DNA of 64,000 bases from an uncultured Anaerolineae bacterium (GCA_937959265.1 CALGMA010000002.1:1-64000), one strand, 5' to 3'. Numbered from the stretch's first letter, positions 1 through 8,913 are shown. A program made the numbers and translations. Notes: a model not told the origin generated them from the letters alone.

Positions 1-14
1 AAGAGGCGATCATC

Positions 15-800
15 ATGTTCACTGCATTCTTCGAGGCCGTTCGATTTCTCACGCTCATCCCCTTGCCGTTCATGCCGCCGATGACCGGCGAGGATTATGA
101 GCAAACGGTCGCGCGCGCGATGGCGTGGTTTCCGGCCGTCGGCGCACTCATAGGCCTGCTGGCGTGCGGCGTCGGTTGGCTGGCCGATGCGTTGTGGGGT
201 GACTTCGCGCGCGCCGTCACCGTCGTCATCGCCCTCGCCGTCATCACCTCGGGGCTGCACCTGGATGGCCTGAGCGACACGTTCGACGCGGTGATGAGCT
301 GGCGGCCGCGCGAGCGCAAGCTGGAGATCATGAAGGATAGCCGCATCGGCGCGATGGGCGCGCTCGCGCTGACAGCAGCCATCCTGCTCAAGGTCGTTTT
401 CATCGCAGCCGCCGGTGCCGATTGGCTGCGCGCCGTGCTGATCGCGACGACGCTGGGCCGATGGGCCGACCTCTACGGCATTTTCTTCTTCCCGGCCGCG
501 CGCGAGGGTGGGCTGGGCCGCAACTTTCGCGACTTTATCCGCCGCCGCAGCTTGGTCGTCGCCACTTTACAAATGCTGATCATCGTCGCGCTCGCGTGCG
601 CCGTGGGCCGCCCACCGCAGGCCTGGCCGGCCGGTCTGCTGCGCGGCGGGATTGCGATTGGGCTAACGCTGCTCGTCGCGCGCGTCGTCTTCGCGCGCTG
701 GACCCGGTCGCTGGGCGGGCTGACCGGCGACACCTATGGGGCGATGTGCGAGATCGGCGAAGTGGTCGCGCTGGCGGCGATGAGCGCGCGGCCGCTCTAG
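15..800 (+). CDS. cobS: Adenosylcobinamide-GDP ribazoletransferase (cobalamin synthase)
   Basis: This 261-residue membrane protein joins adenosylcobinamide-GDP to alpha-ribazole (or its phosphate) in the last steps of cobalamin assembly. The N-terminal segment FEAVRFLTLIPLP and the polar signature GLHLDGLSDTFDAVMSWRPR (about residues 79-98), followed by a KDSRIGAMG segment, are typical of the CobS family, and several hydrophobic helices follow. Length matches the family norm. GAGG lies about 8 nt before the ATG. The gene sits at the window edge, so other cob genes may lie upstream. Its 3' end overlaps the convergent glycosidase gene by 4 bp. Confidence 0.93.
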   Translation: MFTAFFEAVRFLTLIPLPFMPPMTGEDYEQTVARAMAWFPAVGALIGLLACGVGWLADALWGDFARAVTVVIALAVITSGLHLDGLSDTFDAVMSWRPRERKLEIMKDSRIGAMGALALTAAILLKVVFIAAAGADWLRAVLIATTLGRWADLYGIFFFPAAREGGLGRNFRDFIRRRSLVVATLQMLIIVALACAVGRPPQAWPAGLLRGGIAIGLTLLVARVVFARWTRSLGGLTGDTYGAMCEIGEVVALAAMSARPL

Positions 801-1882
801 TCCGGCAGCGTCATCCGTGCGACGCCGATGTAGAAATCGGCCATGCCGTAGTACACGTCCAAACGTCCGCCTGCGCGCAGATCCACGCCGGTGGGGAAGA
901 CCACGTTCGCCACCACGCCTTCTTTCTCCTCCGGCGCCTCAGGCGAGAGGATCGGCTCGCTCGACCGGTAAATCACATGGCGCGGGTCGTCGCGATCCAA
1001 CACCATCGCGCCGGCGCAATAGCGCACGAACGGTTGGTGATCCACGCCCTCCACGATGCGGCCGGAGACGCCGTGATAGACCGTGAGCCAGCCGCGCGAG
1101 GTCAACACCGGTGGCGTGCCGCCGCCGATCTTCAGGCTTTCCCACGGCTGGGCCGGGGCGGCCAACAACTGGTGCGCTTCCCACAGCAGCAATCCTTCCG
1201 GGCCGGCCTGAGCGCGGTCGAGGGGGCAATACGAAATCCACATGCTCGGGCGCGCTTCGGCGACGCCCTCCGGCGTGACCGTCAAGCCGCCTTGCGTGTT
1301 CGACGGGCGGTGGATCATCGCCAACGCCAATCGCCCGTGTGGATCGCGCACCGGCTGCGGGAAGAGATAGGCGTCCTTGTTGTCATAGAGGTCGAAGTCA
1401 ACCCGATACTGCGGCATGAAGGCGAATTTAGCCGGCCCGATGCGCTGCCAGGTGAACAGGTCTTTGGACCAGGCTAATGCGACGCGCGGCCCCAACGGCC
1501 CGTACGCCGTGTAGGTCATCACGTAGTAGCCGAGCGGCGCTACGAACGTGATGCGCGGGTCTTCGCAGCCGGCGGTGCGCGCGTTGCGCTCGTAGGACTC
1601 AGTCGGTTCGAGCGCGTAGCCCTTCCGCTCGACCGCGACGGGATCGCCGCGCGCATCGAACAGCACCTCGGCGATGCCGATGCGCGAGTAGTTGCCGGCG
1701 GCGACGACGCGCGCGAAGAGATACAGTTTGCCATCCGGCCCGCGCGCCATCGCCGGATTCAGCACGCCGAGCGCTTCGTCGGGGTTGTCCGGGTCGGCGC
1801 GCATCACCACGCCGAGACGATGTAGAGAATAGGGTGGAGCGTCACGCAAGGATTCTGCGTCCTGCGGATTCATCGCGGGCAT
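797..1882 (-). CDS. GH130-like glycosidase / beta-mannoside phosphorylase family protein
   Basis: The roughly 361-residue protein has the five-bladed propeller-type repeats of glycoside hydrolase families 43/68/130: LNPAMARGPDGKLYLFARV near the N-terminus, a CEDPRITF motif, YDNKDAYLFPQ, a GGGTPPVLTSRGWLTVYHG segment, and the closing DVYYGMADFYIGVAR. Family members phosphorolyse or hydrolyse beta-mannosides; the substrate cannot be told here. No signal peptide is visible, suggesting a cytoplasmic enzyme. The reading frame opens at a TTG at 1924; the ATGs at 1882 or 1873 are more credible starts. It overlaps cobS tail to tail by 4 bp and follows a small membrane-protein gene. Confidence 0.8.
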   Translation of the reverse strand: MPAMNPQDAESLRDAPPYSLHRLGVVMRADPDNPDEALGVLNPAMARGPDGKLYLFARVVAAGNYSRIGIAEVLFDARGDPVAVERKGYALEPTESYERNARTAGCEDPRITFVAPLGYYVMTYTAYGPLGPRVALAWSKDLFTWQRIGPAKFAFMPQYRVDFDLYDNKDAYLFPQPVRDPHGRLALAMIHRPSNTQGGLTVTPEGVAEARPSMWISYCPLDRAQAGPEGLLLWEAHQLLAAPAQPWESLKIGGGTPPVLTSRGWLTVYHGVSGRIVEGVDHQPFVRYCAGAMVLDRDDPRHVIYRSSEPILSPEAPEEKEGVVANVVFPTGVDLRAGGRLDVYYGMADFYIGVARMTLPD

Positions 1883-1924
1883 TTTCGTCGTAGCCTGGGT
1901 TGACGTCAATGGCGCAGCCGGCAA

Positions 1925-2347
1925 TCACTGCGGTGCCAGCGCCGCCCGCCGACCGATGAACCAGGCGGCCACGCCGAGCAGCGCATAGAGCGCGCCGGCG
2001 ATGACAACGGGCAAGCGCACCGCGTCGCTCAGTTGCGTCAACGCGGCGAAGACCTGATACACGCCGTAAGCGAGGAAGCCAATGGCGCACAGCGACGCAC
2101 CGTAGGCGATGAGATTGTTTCGCACCAGCAAACCGACGATGGCCAGCAGCGCGCCGACGCCGGCGATGGCATCGAGCGCGATGAGGATGAGCAGCCGCGA
2201 CCGCTCCTGCACCGGGGTTAGGCCCAGCATCTGCGCCGTGCCGGCCAAATCGCCGTTGAGCGTGCCGAGGTTGCTGAAGACCAACTCGCTGAAGGCGATG
2301 AGCGCAAGCAGGATGAACAGGATGAGCGCGCCAATGCGCAATTGCAT
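1925..2347 (-). CDS. Small four-helix membrane protein, function unknown
   Basis: This gene encodes about 140 residues with four evident hydrophobic helices (starting MQLRIGALILFILLALIAF, then LLILIALDAIAGVGALLAIVG, AYGASLCAIGFLAYGVYQVF and VVIAGALYALLGVAAWFIG). I recognise no family. The frame extends upstream to 2407, but the ATG at 2347 gives a sensible membrane-protein N-terminus; neither start has a clear Shine-Dalgarno. It lies between the YceI lipoprotein gene and the glycosidase gene on the same strand, so it may be the distal member of that run. Confidence 0.6.
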   Translation of the reverse strand: MQLRIGALILFILLALIAFSELVFSNLGTLNGDLAGTAQMLGLTPVQERSRLLILIALDAIAGVGALLAIVGLLVRNNLIAYGASLCAIGFLAYGVYQVFAALTQLSDAVRLPVVIAGALYALLGVAAWFIGRRAALAPQ

Positions 2348-2410
2348 GAGGAGCAAAGACGCGTGAGCCTCACCGGCGGGACCGGTGAAGCCCACGCAGC
2401 GCGTCATACA

Positions 2411-3151
2411 TCATTGGCGCGTCGCCACAAACTTTAATGTGAGCGTTACCGCCTCCGAGACATTAGCCACAATCGGCACTGAGGGGATGGTAAGACCAAA
2501 GTCCCGATGGGCGACGACCGTCTGTGCCTCACCGCTGAGCTGCGCCTCATCTCCGGTCACCGTAGTATCGAAGGTCACCAGCTTGGCGACGTCTCGGATC
2601 TTCAAGTTGCCTGTCACCTTGAAGTTCAACGCATCGCCAGGCTTTGCCGACGCCGGCAGCTCCTCGATAGCCGTCGGCTCGAACTCGATCTTGGGATATT
2701 GACCGGTCTGCAGAATGAAGCGGTGAATGGCGCCATTGCGACGCTCGTTGTCCGTCTTGAAGTCTGTCGCGTCTATCTCCAGCTTGCTGATCTTGGAGTT
2801 GGACGGGTTGCTCCAGTCCACGGTGATCGAACCGGCGATCTTGGGCGTCATGCCGACGACGACCGTGGGAACACCCATCAATTCTTCGTTGAGTGTAAAG
2901 CTGGCTTCCGATCCATTCGCGTTGATCTGATACTCCACGATCTGCGCGGCAGGCGCCTCAGCCGCCGGCGCTTCGGTGGGCGCAGGCGTTTCGGCAGCCG
3001 GCGCGGGCGCTTCCGTTGGAGCAGGCACCTGGGTTGGGGCGGGCGCTTCGGTAGGCGCAGAAGTGGGCGACGGCGCAGCGGGCGCAGCGCTGCACGCAGC
3101 AACCAGAAGCGCCAGGGCGGTAAACAGTGCGGGAGTAGTCGGTGATCTCAT
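2411..3151 (-). CDS. YceI-family lipoprotein (polyisoprenoid-binding fold)
   Basis: This 246-residue protein has a lipoprotein signal peptide with lipobox VAAC (Cys20), a long Ala/Pro/Thr/Glu-rich spacer to about residue 70, and a C-terminal YceI lipocalin-like domain: SEASFTLNEELMGVPTVVVG, ITVDWSNPSNSKISKLEIDA, TDNERRNGAIHRFILQTGQYP and a final TLTLKFVA strand. YceI domains bind isoprenoid-type lipids; here it would be tethered outside the membrane. It follows the sigma/anti-sigma pair on the same strand after 129 bp. YceI genes are common targets of such ECF systems, so it may be their regulated gene. GAGG precedes the ATG by 9 nt. Confidence 0.88.
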   Translation of the reverse strand: MRSPTTPALFTALALLVAACSAAPAAPSPTSAPTEAPAPTQVPAPTEAPAPAAETPAPTEAPAAEAPAAQIVEYQINANGSEASFTLNEELMGVPTVVVGMTPKIAGSITVDWSNPSNSKISKLEIDATDFKTDNERRNGAIHRFILQTGQYPKIEFEPTAIEELPASAKPGDALNFKVTGNLKIRDVAKLVTFDTTVTGDEAQLSGEAQTVVAHRDFGLTIPSVPIVANVSEAVTLTLKFVATRQ

Positions 3152-3280
3152 AGGTTCATTCCTCTTGGCAATCCCCGACTACCTTAATCATCTAGGTGAA
3201 ATCTCGATCAAACGCGGCTGAGAAACGACTTAAAGCCGGAGTTGCGTCCGGTTATGCACAGGAGATGTTGCGTCAGCAGG

Positions 3281-4096
3281 TCAACTTCTCACCCCGCGTA
3301 AAACGTTCGGCCCGGTAGGCGCAGGGCTACCGCCGAACGGTTCGATGCTCACACCGAAGCGCAAGATTTCGTCCATCGGCTGCGGGCACCAGACCAACGC
3401 AACGGCGCTGCCGGCGTCGTCCGGCCTAAACATCGCGCCGCTCCAACGTTCGCCGGCTGCATTGGTCAGCCACAACTGATAGGTTCGGGACTCCGGCAGG
3501 GGCGGCAATCGGTGGGCCTCCAGCGCGGCCCACCTTTCGCCGGGGTTATAGCGCACGACAGCAACGGCTTGGGGCGCGGCATCGGTTCCATTCAGTGTGA
3601 GCTGTTCGCTGCCGGTCGCCAAGAGGCGCACGAGGCGTTGTTGTTCACCCAGCACGCGCTCGAGTCGTGCAACCTGTGCACTTAGGCGCGCGGTCTGTAC
3701 TGCAAACAAGCTCAGCAAGAGCAAGAGCACGCCGGAGACGACGCCCCAGACGAAGCGGGGACCGAGGAATGCGTCGAGCAAGCGGTCCCCGATACTTCGG
3801 CGCGCCGGCGGCCGAGAGGTGCGCTGCGCCTGAGCAATTAAGCTCGCTTTGAGCGATGCCGGAGGCGTGCGTTGAGGCACGGTCGCAGCGAGGCTATGCA
3901 GCACGCCGCCATAGCGGGCAACTTCGGCGCGCAGCTCCGGGTAGCGATCGAGATAGGCCTGCACGATCGCTCGCTCACGTTCATCCAACGCGCCGAGGGC
4001 ATAGGCCGGCAGCAACTCGTACACTTCTTCGTAGGAAAGCGGCGCGCTCATGACTTCTGAACAGTAAAACGTCGTAGCATCTTCGTTCGAATGCAC
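3281..4096 (-). CDS. Anti-sigma factor, RskA-like
   Basis: The 271-residue protein has an N-terminal anti-sigma segment (YELLPAYALGALDERERAIV and YLDRYPELRAEVARY), one transmembrane helix near residues 110-135 (WGVVSGVLLLLLSLFAVQTA), and an extracytoplasmic RskA C-terminal domain with the usual LPPLPESRTYQLWLTN and GVSIEPFGGSPAPTGP motifs. RskA-type factors hold an ECF sigma factor at the membrane until proteolysis. The GTG at 4096 has a well-spaced GGAG, better than the internal ATG at 4051. It starts 27 nt after the sigma gene, so the two are surely co-transcribed. The signal sensed is unknown. Confidence 0.9.
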   Translation of the reverse strand: MHSNEDATTFYCSEVMSAPLSYEEVYELLPAYALGALDERERAIVQAYLDRYPELRAEVARYGGVLHSLAATVPQRTPPASLKASLIAQAQRTSRPPARRSIGDRLLDAFLGPRFVWGVVSGVLLLLLSLFAVQTARLSAQVARLERVLGEQQRLVRLLATGSEQLTLNGTDAAPQAVAVVRYNPGERWAALEAHRLPPLPESRTYQLWLTNAAGERWSGAMFRPDDAGSAVALVWCPQPMDEILRFGVSIEPFGGSPAPTGPNVLRGVRS

Positions 4097-4123
4097 GCTG
4101 CACTCCTGCTACATCTCCGGCGC

Positions 4124-4654
4124 TCAATCAGCGATGACATTGCGCAACTTCTCCATGCCCAACCGCAGGCGCGTCTTCACCGTGCCGAGCGGCAACTTAA
4201 GCACATCCGCAATCTCGCTCTGACTCAACCCATGGTAATAAGCCAACACGATCACATCGCGTTGCTCGGCCGGCAAGGCATCCAGCACTTGTTTCAAGTC
4301 ACGCCACCGCGCTTCCACATCATGCGCGGCATCTAGCACTTCCGGGAAGCTTCCATTATCTATGGAGACCGTCCGGCCACTGCGCAAGCGCTCACGCCGC
4401 AGGTGGTCTATGGCACGGTGTCGGGCAACCATGAGCAACCAAGCCACGAACCGGCTGTCGTCGTAGCGGTAGCTTTCCGGATGCTCCCACAACTTGATGA
4501 ACGTGTCCTGAGTGACCTCCTGCGCAGCCATCGCCTCGCCCAGGATCGCGCAAGCCAGCGAATACACGCGCGCGCCATAGCGGTCGTATAACTCAGCCAG
4601 TGCGCTCGCGTCACGCTGCTTAATCCGCGCGATCAAAGCGAGGTCGGTTGCCAT
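4124..4654 (-). CDS. RNA polymerase ECF sigma factor (SigK-like)
   Basis: This 176-residue group IV sigma factor has region 2 with ALAELYDRYGARVYSLACAI and DTFIKLWEHPE, and region 4 with LPAEQRDVIVLAYYHGLSQS followed by EIADVLKLPLGTVKTRLRLG, a complete helix-turn-helix. Pairing with an RskA-type anti-sigma gene 27 nt downstream supports a SigK-like group. The ATG lies 8 nt after the stop of the aminotransferase gene and has no Shine-Dalgarno of its own, so it may be translated by coupling to that gene. Confidence 0.92.
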   Translation of the reverse strand: MATDLALIARIKQRDASALAELYDRYGARVYSLACAILGEAMAAQEVTQDTFIKLWEHPESYRYDDSRFVAWLLMVARHRAIDHLRRERLRSGRTVSIDNGSFPEVLDAAHDVEARWRDLKQVLDALPAEQRDVIVLAYYHGLSQSEIADVLKLPLGTVKTRLRLGMEKLRNVIAD

Positions 4655-4662
4655 GCCGTGCG

Positions 4663-6018
4663 TCAGACCGATGCCCTCTCGATCGTTTCCTCCACTACGT
4701 CCAGCCCCTCGTGCAACTGCGCCTCGCTGATCACGAGTGGGAAGAGAAAGCGCAGGCCGTTCGAATACAGCCCGCAGCGAATGGCAAGCACGCCGTTGCG
4801 CGCTACATCGCGGACGATGGCGACAGTCTTCTCGGGTGAGAGCGGCCGTCGGGAAGCGCGATCCTCGACGAACTCGATGGCCAGCATCGCCCCCAGGCCG
4901 CGCACGTCGCCGATCAACGCGAACCGCTCCTGCATACGCTTCAACCGCTCACAGGCGATGCCGCCCAGATGAGCTGCGCGCGTGCACAGGTCATCGCGTT
5001 CGATGAGTGCGATGGCTTGCAACGCTGCAGCGCAGGCGACCGGGTTACCGCTGTATGTGCCGCCCAGACCGCCCAGGTGAACCTTGTCCATCACCTCGGC
5101 GCGGCCTACCGTCGCGGCGATCGGCATGCCTGCGCCCATGCTCTTCGCCATGACGACCATATCCGGCTCGATGTCGTAATGCTGAACGGCGAACATCCTG
5201 CCGGTGCGGGCAAAGCCGCACTGCACCTCATCGGCGACGAGCAGAATGTCATAGCGCGTACACACCTCGCGCAGCCGGCGCATGAACTCGTGTGGCACGG
5301 GGATGAACCCGCCCTCGCCTTGCACCGGCTCGATGATCACCGCCGCCACGTGCTCCGGCATTACGTGGGCCACCAGGAAGCGCTCGAACGCCTCCCACAC
5401 CAATGCGACCTTCTGCACCTCGCTTAGGTCGGCGCCGATGGCGGTGCGATAGAGATAGGGAAATTGGGCGCGATAGACTTCCGGCGCGAATGGCCCGAAG
5501 CCTTTTTTGAACAGTGCGTATTTGCTGGTCAGCGTCTGGGTGAGCAGCGTACGGCCGTGATACGCACCCTCGAAGGCGATGATGGCCTGCCGACCGGTCG
5601 CCGCGCGCGCGATCTGGATGGCCTGCTCCACGGCTTCGGCGCCAGTGTTGGTAATCATGGCCTTCTTGGCACCGCTGATCGGCGCAAGGGCGTTCAGCTT
5701 CTCGGCCAGTTGCACATGCGGTTCGGTGGTGGCAACCAGGCCGCAGACATGGATCATCGCCTCGGCCTGCGATTGGATCGCCGCGACGACTTCCGGCGGG
5801 GTGTGGCCGACATTGAGCACGCCAATGCCGCCGGCAAAGTCAATCAGCACGTTGCCATCCACATCCTCCACCAACGCGCCACGCGCACGTCGCACGGCGA
5901 TGTCGGTGGCTTTGCCGTAGCCTGCCGGCATGGATGCTTCGCGGCGTGCGATCAGCGCGCGGCTGTTCGGGCCGGGCAGTTCGGTCTTGAGCTGGATGAA
6001 TTGGCGTGTGCGCGTCAT
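4663..6018 (-). CDS. gabT: Class III aminotransferase, probable 4-aminobutyrate aminotransferase
   Basis: The 451-residue PLP enzyme has the class III hallmarks: TGAEAVEQAIQIARAATGRQ (cofactor phosphate site), EGAYHGRTLLTQTLT, EPVQGEGGFIPVP, LVADEVQCGFARTGRMFA and the Schiff-base lysine in VVMAKSMGAGMP. These fit the GabT family, which moves the amino group of GABA to 2-oxoglutarate in the cytoplasm; related omega-aminotransferases cannot be excluded. It directly precedes the ECF sigma gene (8 nt), an unusual coupling of amino-acid metabolism and regulation. No clear Shine-Dalgarno is seen upstream of the ATG. Confidence 0.87.
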   Translation of the reverse strand: MTRTRQFIQLKTELPGPNSRALIARREASMPAGYGKATDIAVRRARGALVEDVDGNVLIDFAGGIGVLNVGHTPPEVVAAIQSQAEAMIHVCGLVATTEPHVQLAEKLNALAPISGAKKAMITNTGAEAVEQAIQIARAATGRQAIIAFEGAYHGRTLLTQTLTSKYALFKKGFGPFAPEVYRAQFPYLYRTAIGADLSEVQKVALVWEAFERFLVAHVMPEHVAAVIIEPVQGEGGFIPVPHEFMRRLREVCTRYDILLVADEVQCGFARTGRMFAVQHYDIEPDMVVMAKSMGAGMPIAATVGRAEVMDKVHLGGLGGTYSGNPVACAAALQAIALIERDDLCTRAAHLGGIACERLKRMQERFALIGDVRGLGAMLAIEFVEDRASRRPLSPEKTVAIVRDVARNGVLAIRCGLYSNGLRFLFPLVISEAQLHEGLDVVEETIERASV

Positions 6019-6239
6019 GCCGCATAGCTTACTCCAACAACAGAGACTGGCGAGTCGCCCGGTTCACTGCTTTCTCAGCGAGCGCTCGCGCAACACTCCA
6101 CGAGCGCATCTTCGGCCTAAGCCCTGTCTCAGTTTCATATGGACAATGCGGCCTCGCGCGGCAAAAGCAGCCCACTCGACCCAAAGTTGCTCGATCGAAC
6201 CAGGCGCCAAGCGCACTTTTGACCTGAGGTGAAAGAGTC

Positions 6240-6800
6240 GTGAAGTTTCCAAGCGTAACCGTTACCGGATTGATTACGGCGCCGTGCGAGGTGCTGTTCG
6301 AAGTCGTCAGCGATCCGACCCGTCATCCACAACTGGCCGGCAGCGGCGAGGTGATGGAAGTGGAATGGATCACGCCGCCACCGGTGGGCGTGGGGTCGGG
6401 CTTCCGGTCACGCCAATGCATCGGCTGGTATCAATATCCAACGCGATCCTACGTGCAGGTCTACGATCCGCCTCACCGTTTCATCTGGCTCTCCGGACCT
6501 GGCTTCAAAAAGCCGCCCTTCGGCCAACTGTGGGGCTTCGACCTGCAGCCGCTGGATGCGCGCGCGACGCTGGTATCACACTTGATGCGCTGGCCGCTGA
6601 TGCCGGTGCCGGAGATCCCACCCTTTTCGTGGTTCATGGAGCGCGGGCTGATGCATGAGTTGAACAACATGAAGCCGACGCTCTACAACCTGGCCAGGCT
6701 TACCAATGCAGAAGTCATCGGCGACTTGCAAGTGGAATTCGATTGGTGCGAACGCGCGTCGCCGTGCGGCCAGCGACACCACACGCTCGTCCAGGCGTAA
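6240..6800 (+). CDS. SRPBCC-family protein (START/Bet v1-like lipid-binding fold)
   Basis: This 186-residue cytoplasmic protein opens with a strand followed by APCEVLFEVVSDPTRHPQLA, the usual start of the polyketide cyclase/SRPBCC superfamily, and continues with strands ending in a long C-terminal helix. These folds form a hydrophobic cavity; the ligand is unknown. GAGGTGA lies about 6 nt before a GTG start, giving good support. It stands alone, 26 nt ahead of secG, which has its own -10 element inside that spacer. Confidence 0.75.
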   Translation: MKFPSVTVTGLITAPCEVLFEVVSDPTRHPQLAGSGEVMEVEWITPPPVGVGSGFRSRQCIGWYQYPTRSYVQVYDPPHRFIWLSGPGFKKPPFGQLWGFDLQPLDARATLVSHLMRWPLMPVPEIPPFSWFMERGLMHELNNMKPTLYNLARLTNAEVIGDLQVEFDWCERASPCGQRHHTLVQA

Positions 6801-6810
6801 GCGCATCCTC

Positions 6811-6816
6811 TATAAT
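6811..6816 (+). promoter_or_regulatory. -10 element for secG (leaderless type)
   Basis: A perfect TATAAT ends 10 nt before the secG ATG at 6827. Transcription would begin at or within a few bases of the start codon. No Shine-Dalgarno is present between them. Confidence 0.6.
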
Positions 6817-6826
6817 CTCGCTCGCT

Positions 6827-7057
6827 ATGAACGCTTTTCTCAGCATCGCACAAATCCTACTTGGCGTCGCGCTCATCGCCGGCGTATTGCTGCAGTCGAA
6901 GGGGGAGGAGCTTGGCGGCGTATTCGGCGGCGCGCAGGGCGTGTACCAAACGCGTCGCGGCATTGACCGCGTGCTCTTCACCATCACGATCTTCATCGCC
7001 ATCGCCTTCTTCGTGCTCGCGCTGATCAACGTCATCTTCTTCTCGGCAAACCGGTAG
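6827..7057 (+). CDS. secG: Preprotein translocase subunit SecG
   Basis: The 76-residue protein has the SecG layout of two transmembrane helices flanking a short polar loop: helix 1 AFLSIAQILLGVALIAGVLL, then QSKGEELGGVFGGAQGVYQT, and helix 2 from about residue 45. SecG stabilises the SecYEG channel. The frame extends upstream to 6743 but the ATG at 6827 gives a normal SecG N-terminus and sits 10 nt after TATAAT, so the mRNA is probably leaderless. Confidence 0.93.
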   Translation: MNAFLSIAQILLGVALIAGVLLQSKGEELGGVFGGAQGVYQTRRGIDRVLFTITIFIAIAFFVLALINVIFFSANR

Positions 7058-7072
7058 ACATCGGCGTTTGCC

Positions 7073-7092
7073 GATCCCCAGTCTCTAATCGC
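7073..7092. repeat. Degenerate AATCTC-type dispersed repeat
   Basis: The secG-binding protein spacer holds GATCCCCAGTCTCTAATCG, resembling the CCAATC/TCTAATC strings at 19754, 35171, 37744 and 39141. No gene is seen in it. Confidence 0.4.
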
Positions 7093-7127
7093 AACACTCC
7101 GGCGCTCTCCCCGACCAGGCTTCCGAG

Positions 7128-8810
7128 ATGCGCACGCTCCGGCTTTCCCTGCTCTTCATCGCGCTCGGAATCGCGAGCATCACCTTCCTGGTCTACCAGT
7201 TTGTCGTCTCGCGCGACACCGTCCTCGTCCCAGCCGAAGGGGGCACCTACATTGAGGGCGTGGTCGGCACGCCGAAGCACATCAACCCGCTGCTGTGCCA
7301 GTTGAACGAGGCCGACCGCGACCTGTGCAGCCTGGTGTTCAGCGGGCTGACCCGGCTGAACGAGAGCGGGGAAGTCGTGCCAGACCTAGCCGAGACCTGG
7401 TCCATCTCCGAAGACGGTCTCACCTATGCCTTCAAACTGCGGCAAGACGCGCGCTGGGAAGACGGCACGCCAGTGACGGCCGACGACGTCCTTTTTACGA
7501 CCAGCCTGATCAAGCAATCTGACTTCCCCGGCCGCAAAGACATCAGCGAACTGTGGCGACAGGTGGAGGTGACCAAGCTGGATGACTACGCCGTCCAGTT
7601 TCGGCTCAGCCAACCTTATGCGCCGTTCATTGACTACACGGCCATCGGCCTGTTGCCGAAGCACATTCTGGCGGGAACACCGGCGGCGAACCTGGACAAG
7701 ATTCCGTTCAACCAGCAGCCCAAAGGCAACGGGCCGTGGCGCGTGGCCGAGCTGAACACCGCCGGCGGGCGCGTCTCCTCCATCGCGCTGGAACCATCTT
7801 CCACCTACTTTGGCCCCCGGCCCAAGCTCGGCCGGTTCGTGCTGCGCTACTACCCCAATACACAGAGCTTGCTCGATGCGTTCAGAAACGGTGATGTGGA
7901 CGGCATGGCCGACTTCAGCCCGACTGCCGAGGCAGCCGAAGCATCGGGATTGCCGAATGCGACGACCTACAGCATGCCAAGCGCCCGCTTTGTTGCGCTG
8001 ATGATCAACTTGCGCAAGGACAATGGCGCGCTGGCGCTCACCGAGCTGCCGGTGCGCCAGGCGTTGATGCTGGCGCTCGACCGGGAAGCAATCATCCGCG
8101 ACGTGCTCGAGGGCCGGGGCATCCTTGCCGACACACCCTTTATCCCAGGCACATGGGCACACGACGCTGGCATCAGGTCCTACAGTCGCGACTTAGGTCA
8201 GGCCAGGCAACTGCTGCGCGACGCCGGATACGAAATCGCCATCGTCGCGCCGTCGAACGTCGAAGTCTGGCAAAAAGGCGGCGAGCCGATCGCTTTCACC
8301 CTGCTCACGCCGGAAGGCGGCATCTACCCGCAAGTGGCCGAAGCCGTCGCCAGGCAGTGGCGCGAATTGGGCGTGCAGGTGACAGTGATTCCGGTGCGAA
8401 ACATCGTGCGCAACTTCCTCGCCACACATCAGTTCCAGGTCGCCCTCACCGAAACGTTGCTCGATGGCGACCCGGACCCCTTCCCACTCTGGCATCAGAG
8501 TCAGGCGAATGCCGGCCAGAACTTCACCGGCTGGGAAAACGCTGAGGCCAGCCAGTGGCTGGAGCAGGCGCGCACAACGACCGACCGCGCGCAGCGCTTC
8601 GAGCTGTATCGGCGTTTCCAGGAAAAGTTCGTCGAGGAACTGCCGGCCCTCATGCTCTACCATCCGGCCTTCGACTACATCATCTCCTCGCGTGTGCGCA
8701 ACGTGCAGGTCGCGCCGATCGTCTATCCGAGCGACCGCTTCCGCAGCCTGAACGAGTGGATGATCAACACGCGGCGGGTGCTGGCCAGCGAAGCGACCCT
8801 TCAGCCGTAA
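7128..8810 (+). CDS. ABC transporter substrate-binding protein, peptide/nickel family 5
   Basis: The 560-residue protein is an SBP_bac_5 (DppA/OppA-type) solute receptor: after an uncleaved-looking N-terminal helix (RLSLLFIALGIASITFLVYQ) come SLVFSGLTRLNESGEVVPDL, AETWSISEDGLTYAFKLRQ, the DGTPVTADDV motif and the C-terminal NVQVAPIVYPSDRF. No lipobox is visible, so it is probably held by the N-terminal helix. No permease or ATPase gene lies beside it, so its transporter is elsewhere. It is 70 nt downstream of secG. Confidence 0.88.
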   Translation: MRTLRLSLLFIALGIASITFLVYQFVVSRDTVLVPAEGGTYIEGVVGTPKHINPLLCQLNEADRDLCSLVFSGLTRLNESGEVVPDLAETWSISEDGLTYAFKLRQDARWEDGTPVTADDVLFTTSLIKQSDFPGRKDISELWRQVEVTKLDDYAVQFRLSQPYAPFIDYTAIGLLPKHILAGTPAANLDKIPFNQQPKGNGPWRVAELNTAGGRVSSIALEPSSTYFGPRPKLGRFVLRYYPNTQSLLDAFRNGDVDGMADFSPTAEAAEASGLPNATTYSMPSARFVALMINLRKDNGALALTELPVRQALMLALDREAIIRDVLEGRGILADTPFIPGTWAHDAGIRSYSRDLGQARQLLRDAGYEIAIVAPSNVEVWQKGGEPIAFTLLTPEGGIYPQVAEAVARQWRELGVQVTVIPVRNIVRNFLATHQFQVALTETLLDGDPDPFPLWHQSQANAGQNFTGWENAEASQWLEQARTTTDRAQRFELYRRFQEKFVEELPALMLYHPAFDYIISSRVRNVQVAPIVYPSDRFRSLNEWMINTRRVLASEATLQP

Positions 8811-8883
8811 ATCTGTACGGCGGAGGCTTCGTCGGTCGCCGGATTTGGTCGCGTCAGCCCTCTTACACGGTCTGGCGAACTGC

Positions 8884-8913
8884 GCGTTCTGCATTACCCG
8901 TTGCGCAGAACGC
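8884..8913. promoter_or_regulatory. Inverted repeat ahead of uvrA (operator or terminator)
   Basis: Arms GCGTTCTGC (8884-8892) and GCAGAACGC (8905-8913) are perfect complements with a 12-nt gap. A TATATT hexamer (8920-8925) starts 7 nt later, about 64 nt before the uvrA ATG. It could be an operator for uvrA or a terminator of the binding-protein gene; no T-run follows it. Confidence 0.45.

Noticed and set aside
422-1477. 351-residue plus-strand open frame across cobS and the GH130 gene
   Set aside because: It is antisense to a recognised family gene and overlaps cobS; its Arg-rich sequence looks like a GC-rich shadow frame.
3310-3335. GTAGGCGCAGGGCTACC string resembling the dispersed palindrome
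   Set aside because: It lies in the coding sequence of the anti-sigma factor, pairs poorly, and encodes the conserved PFGGSPAPTGPN motif.
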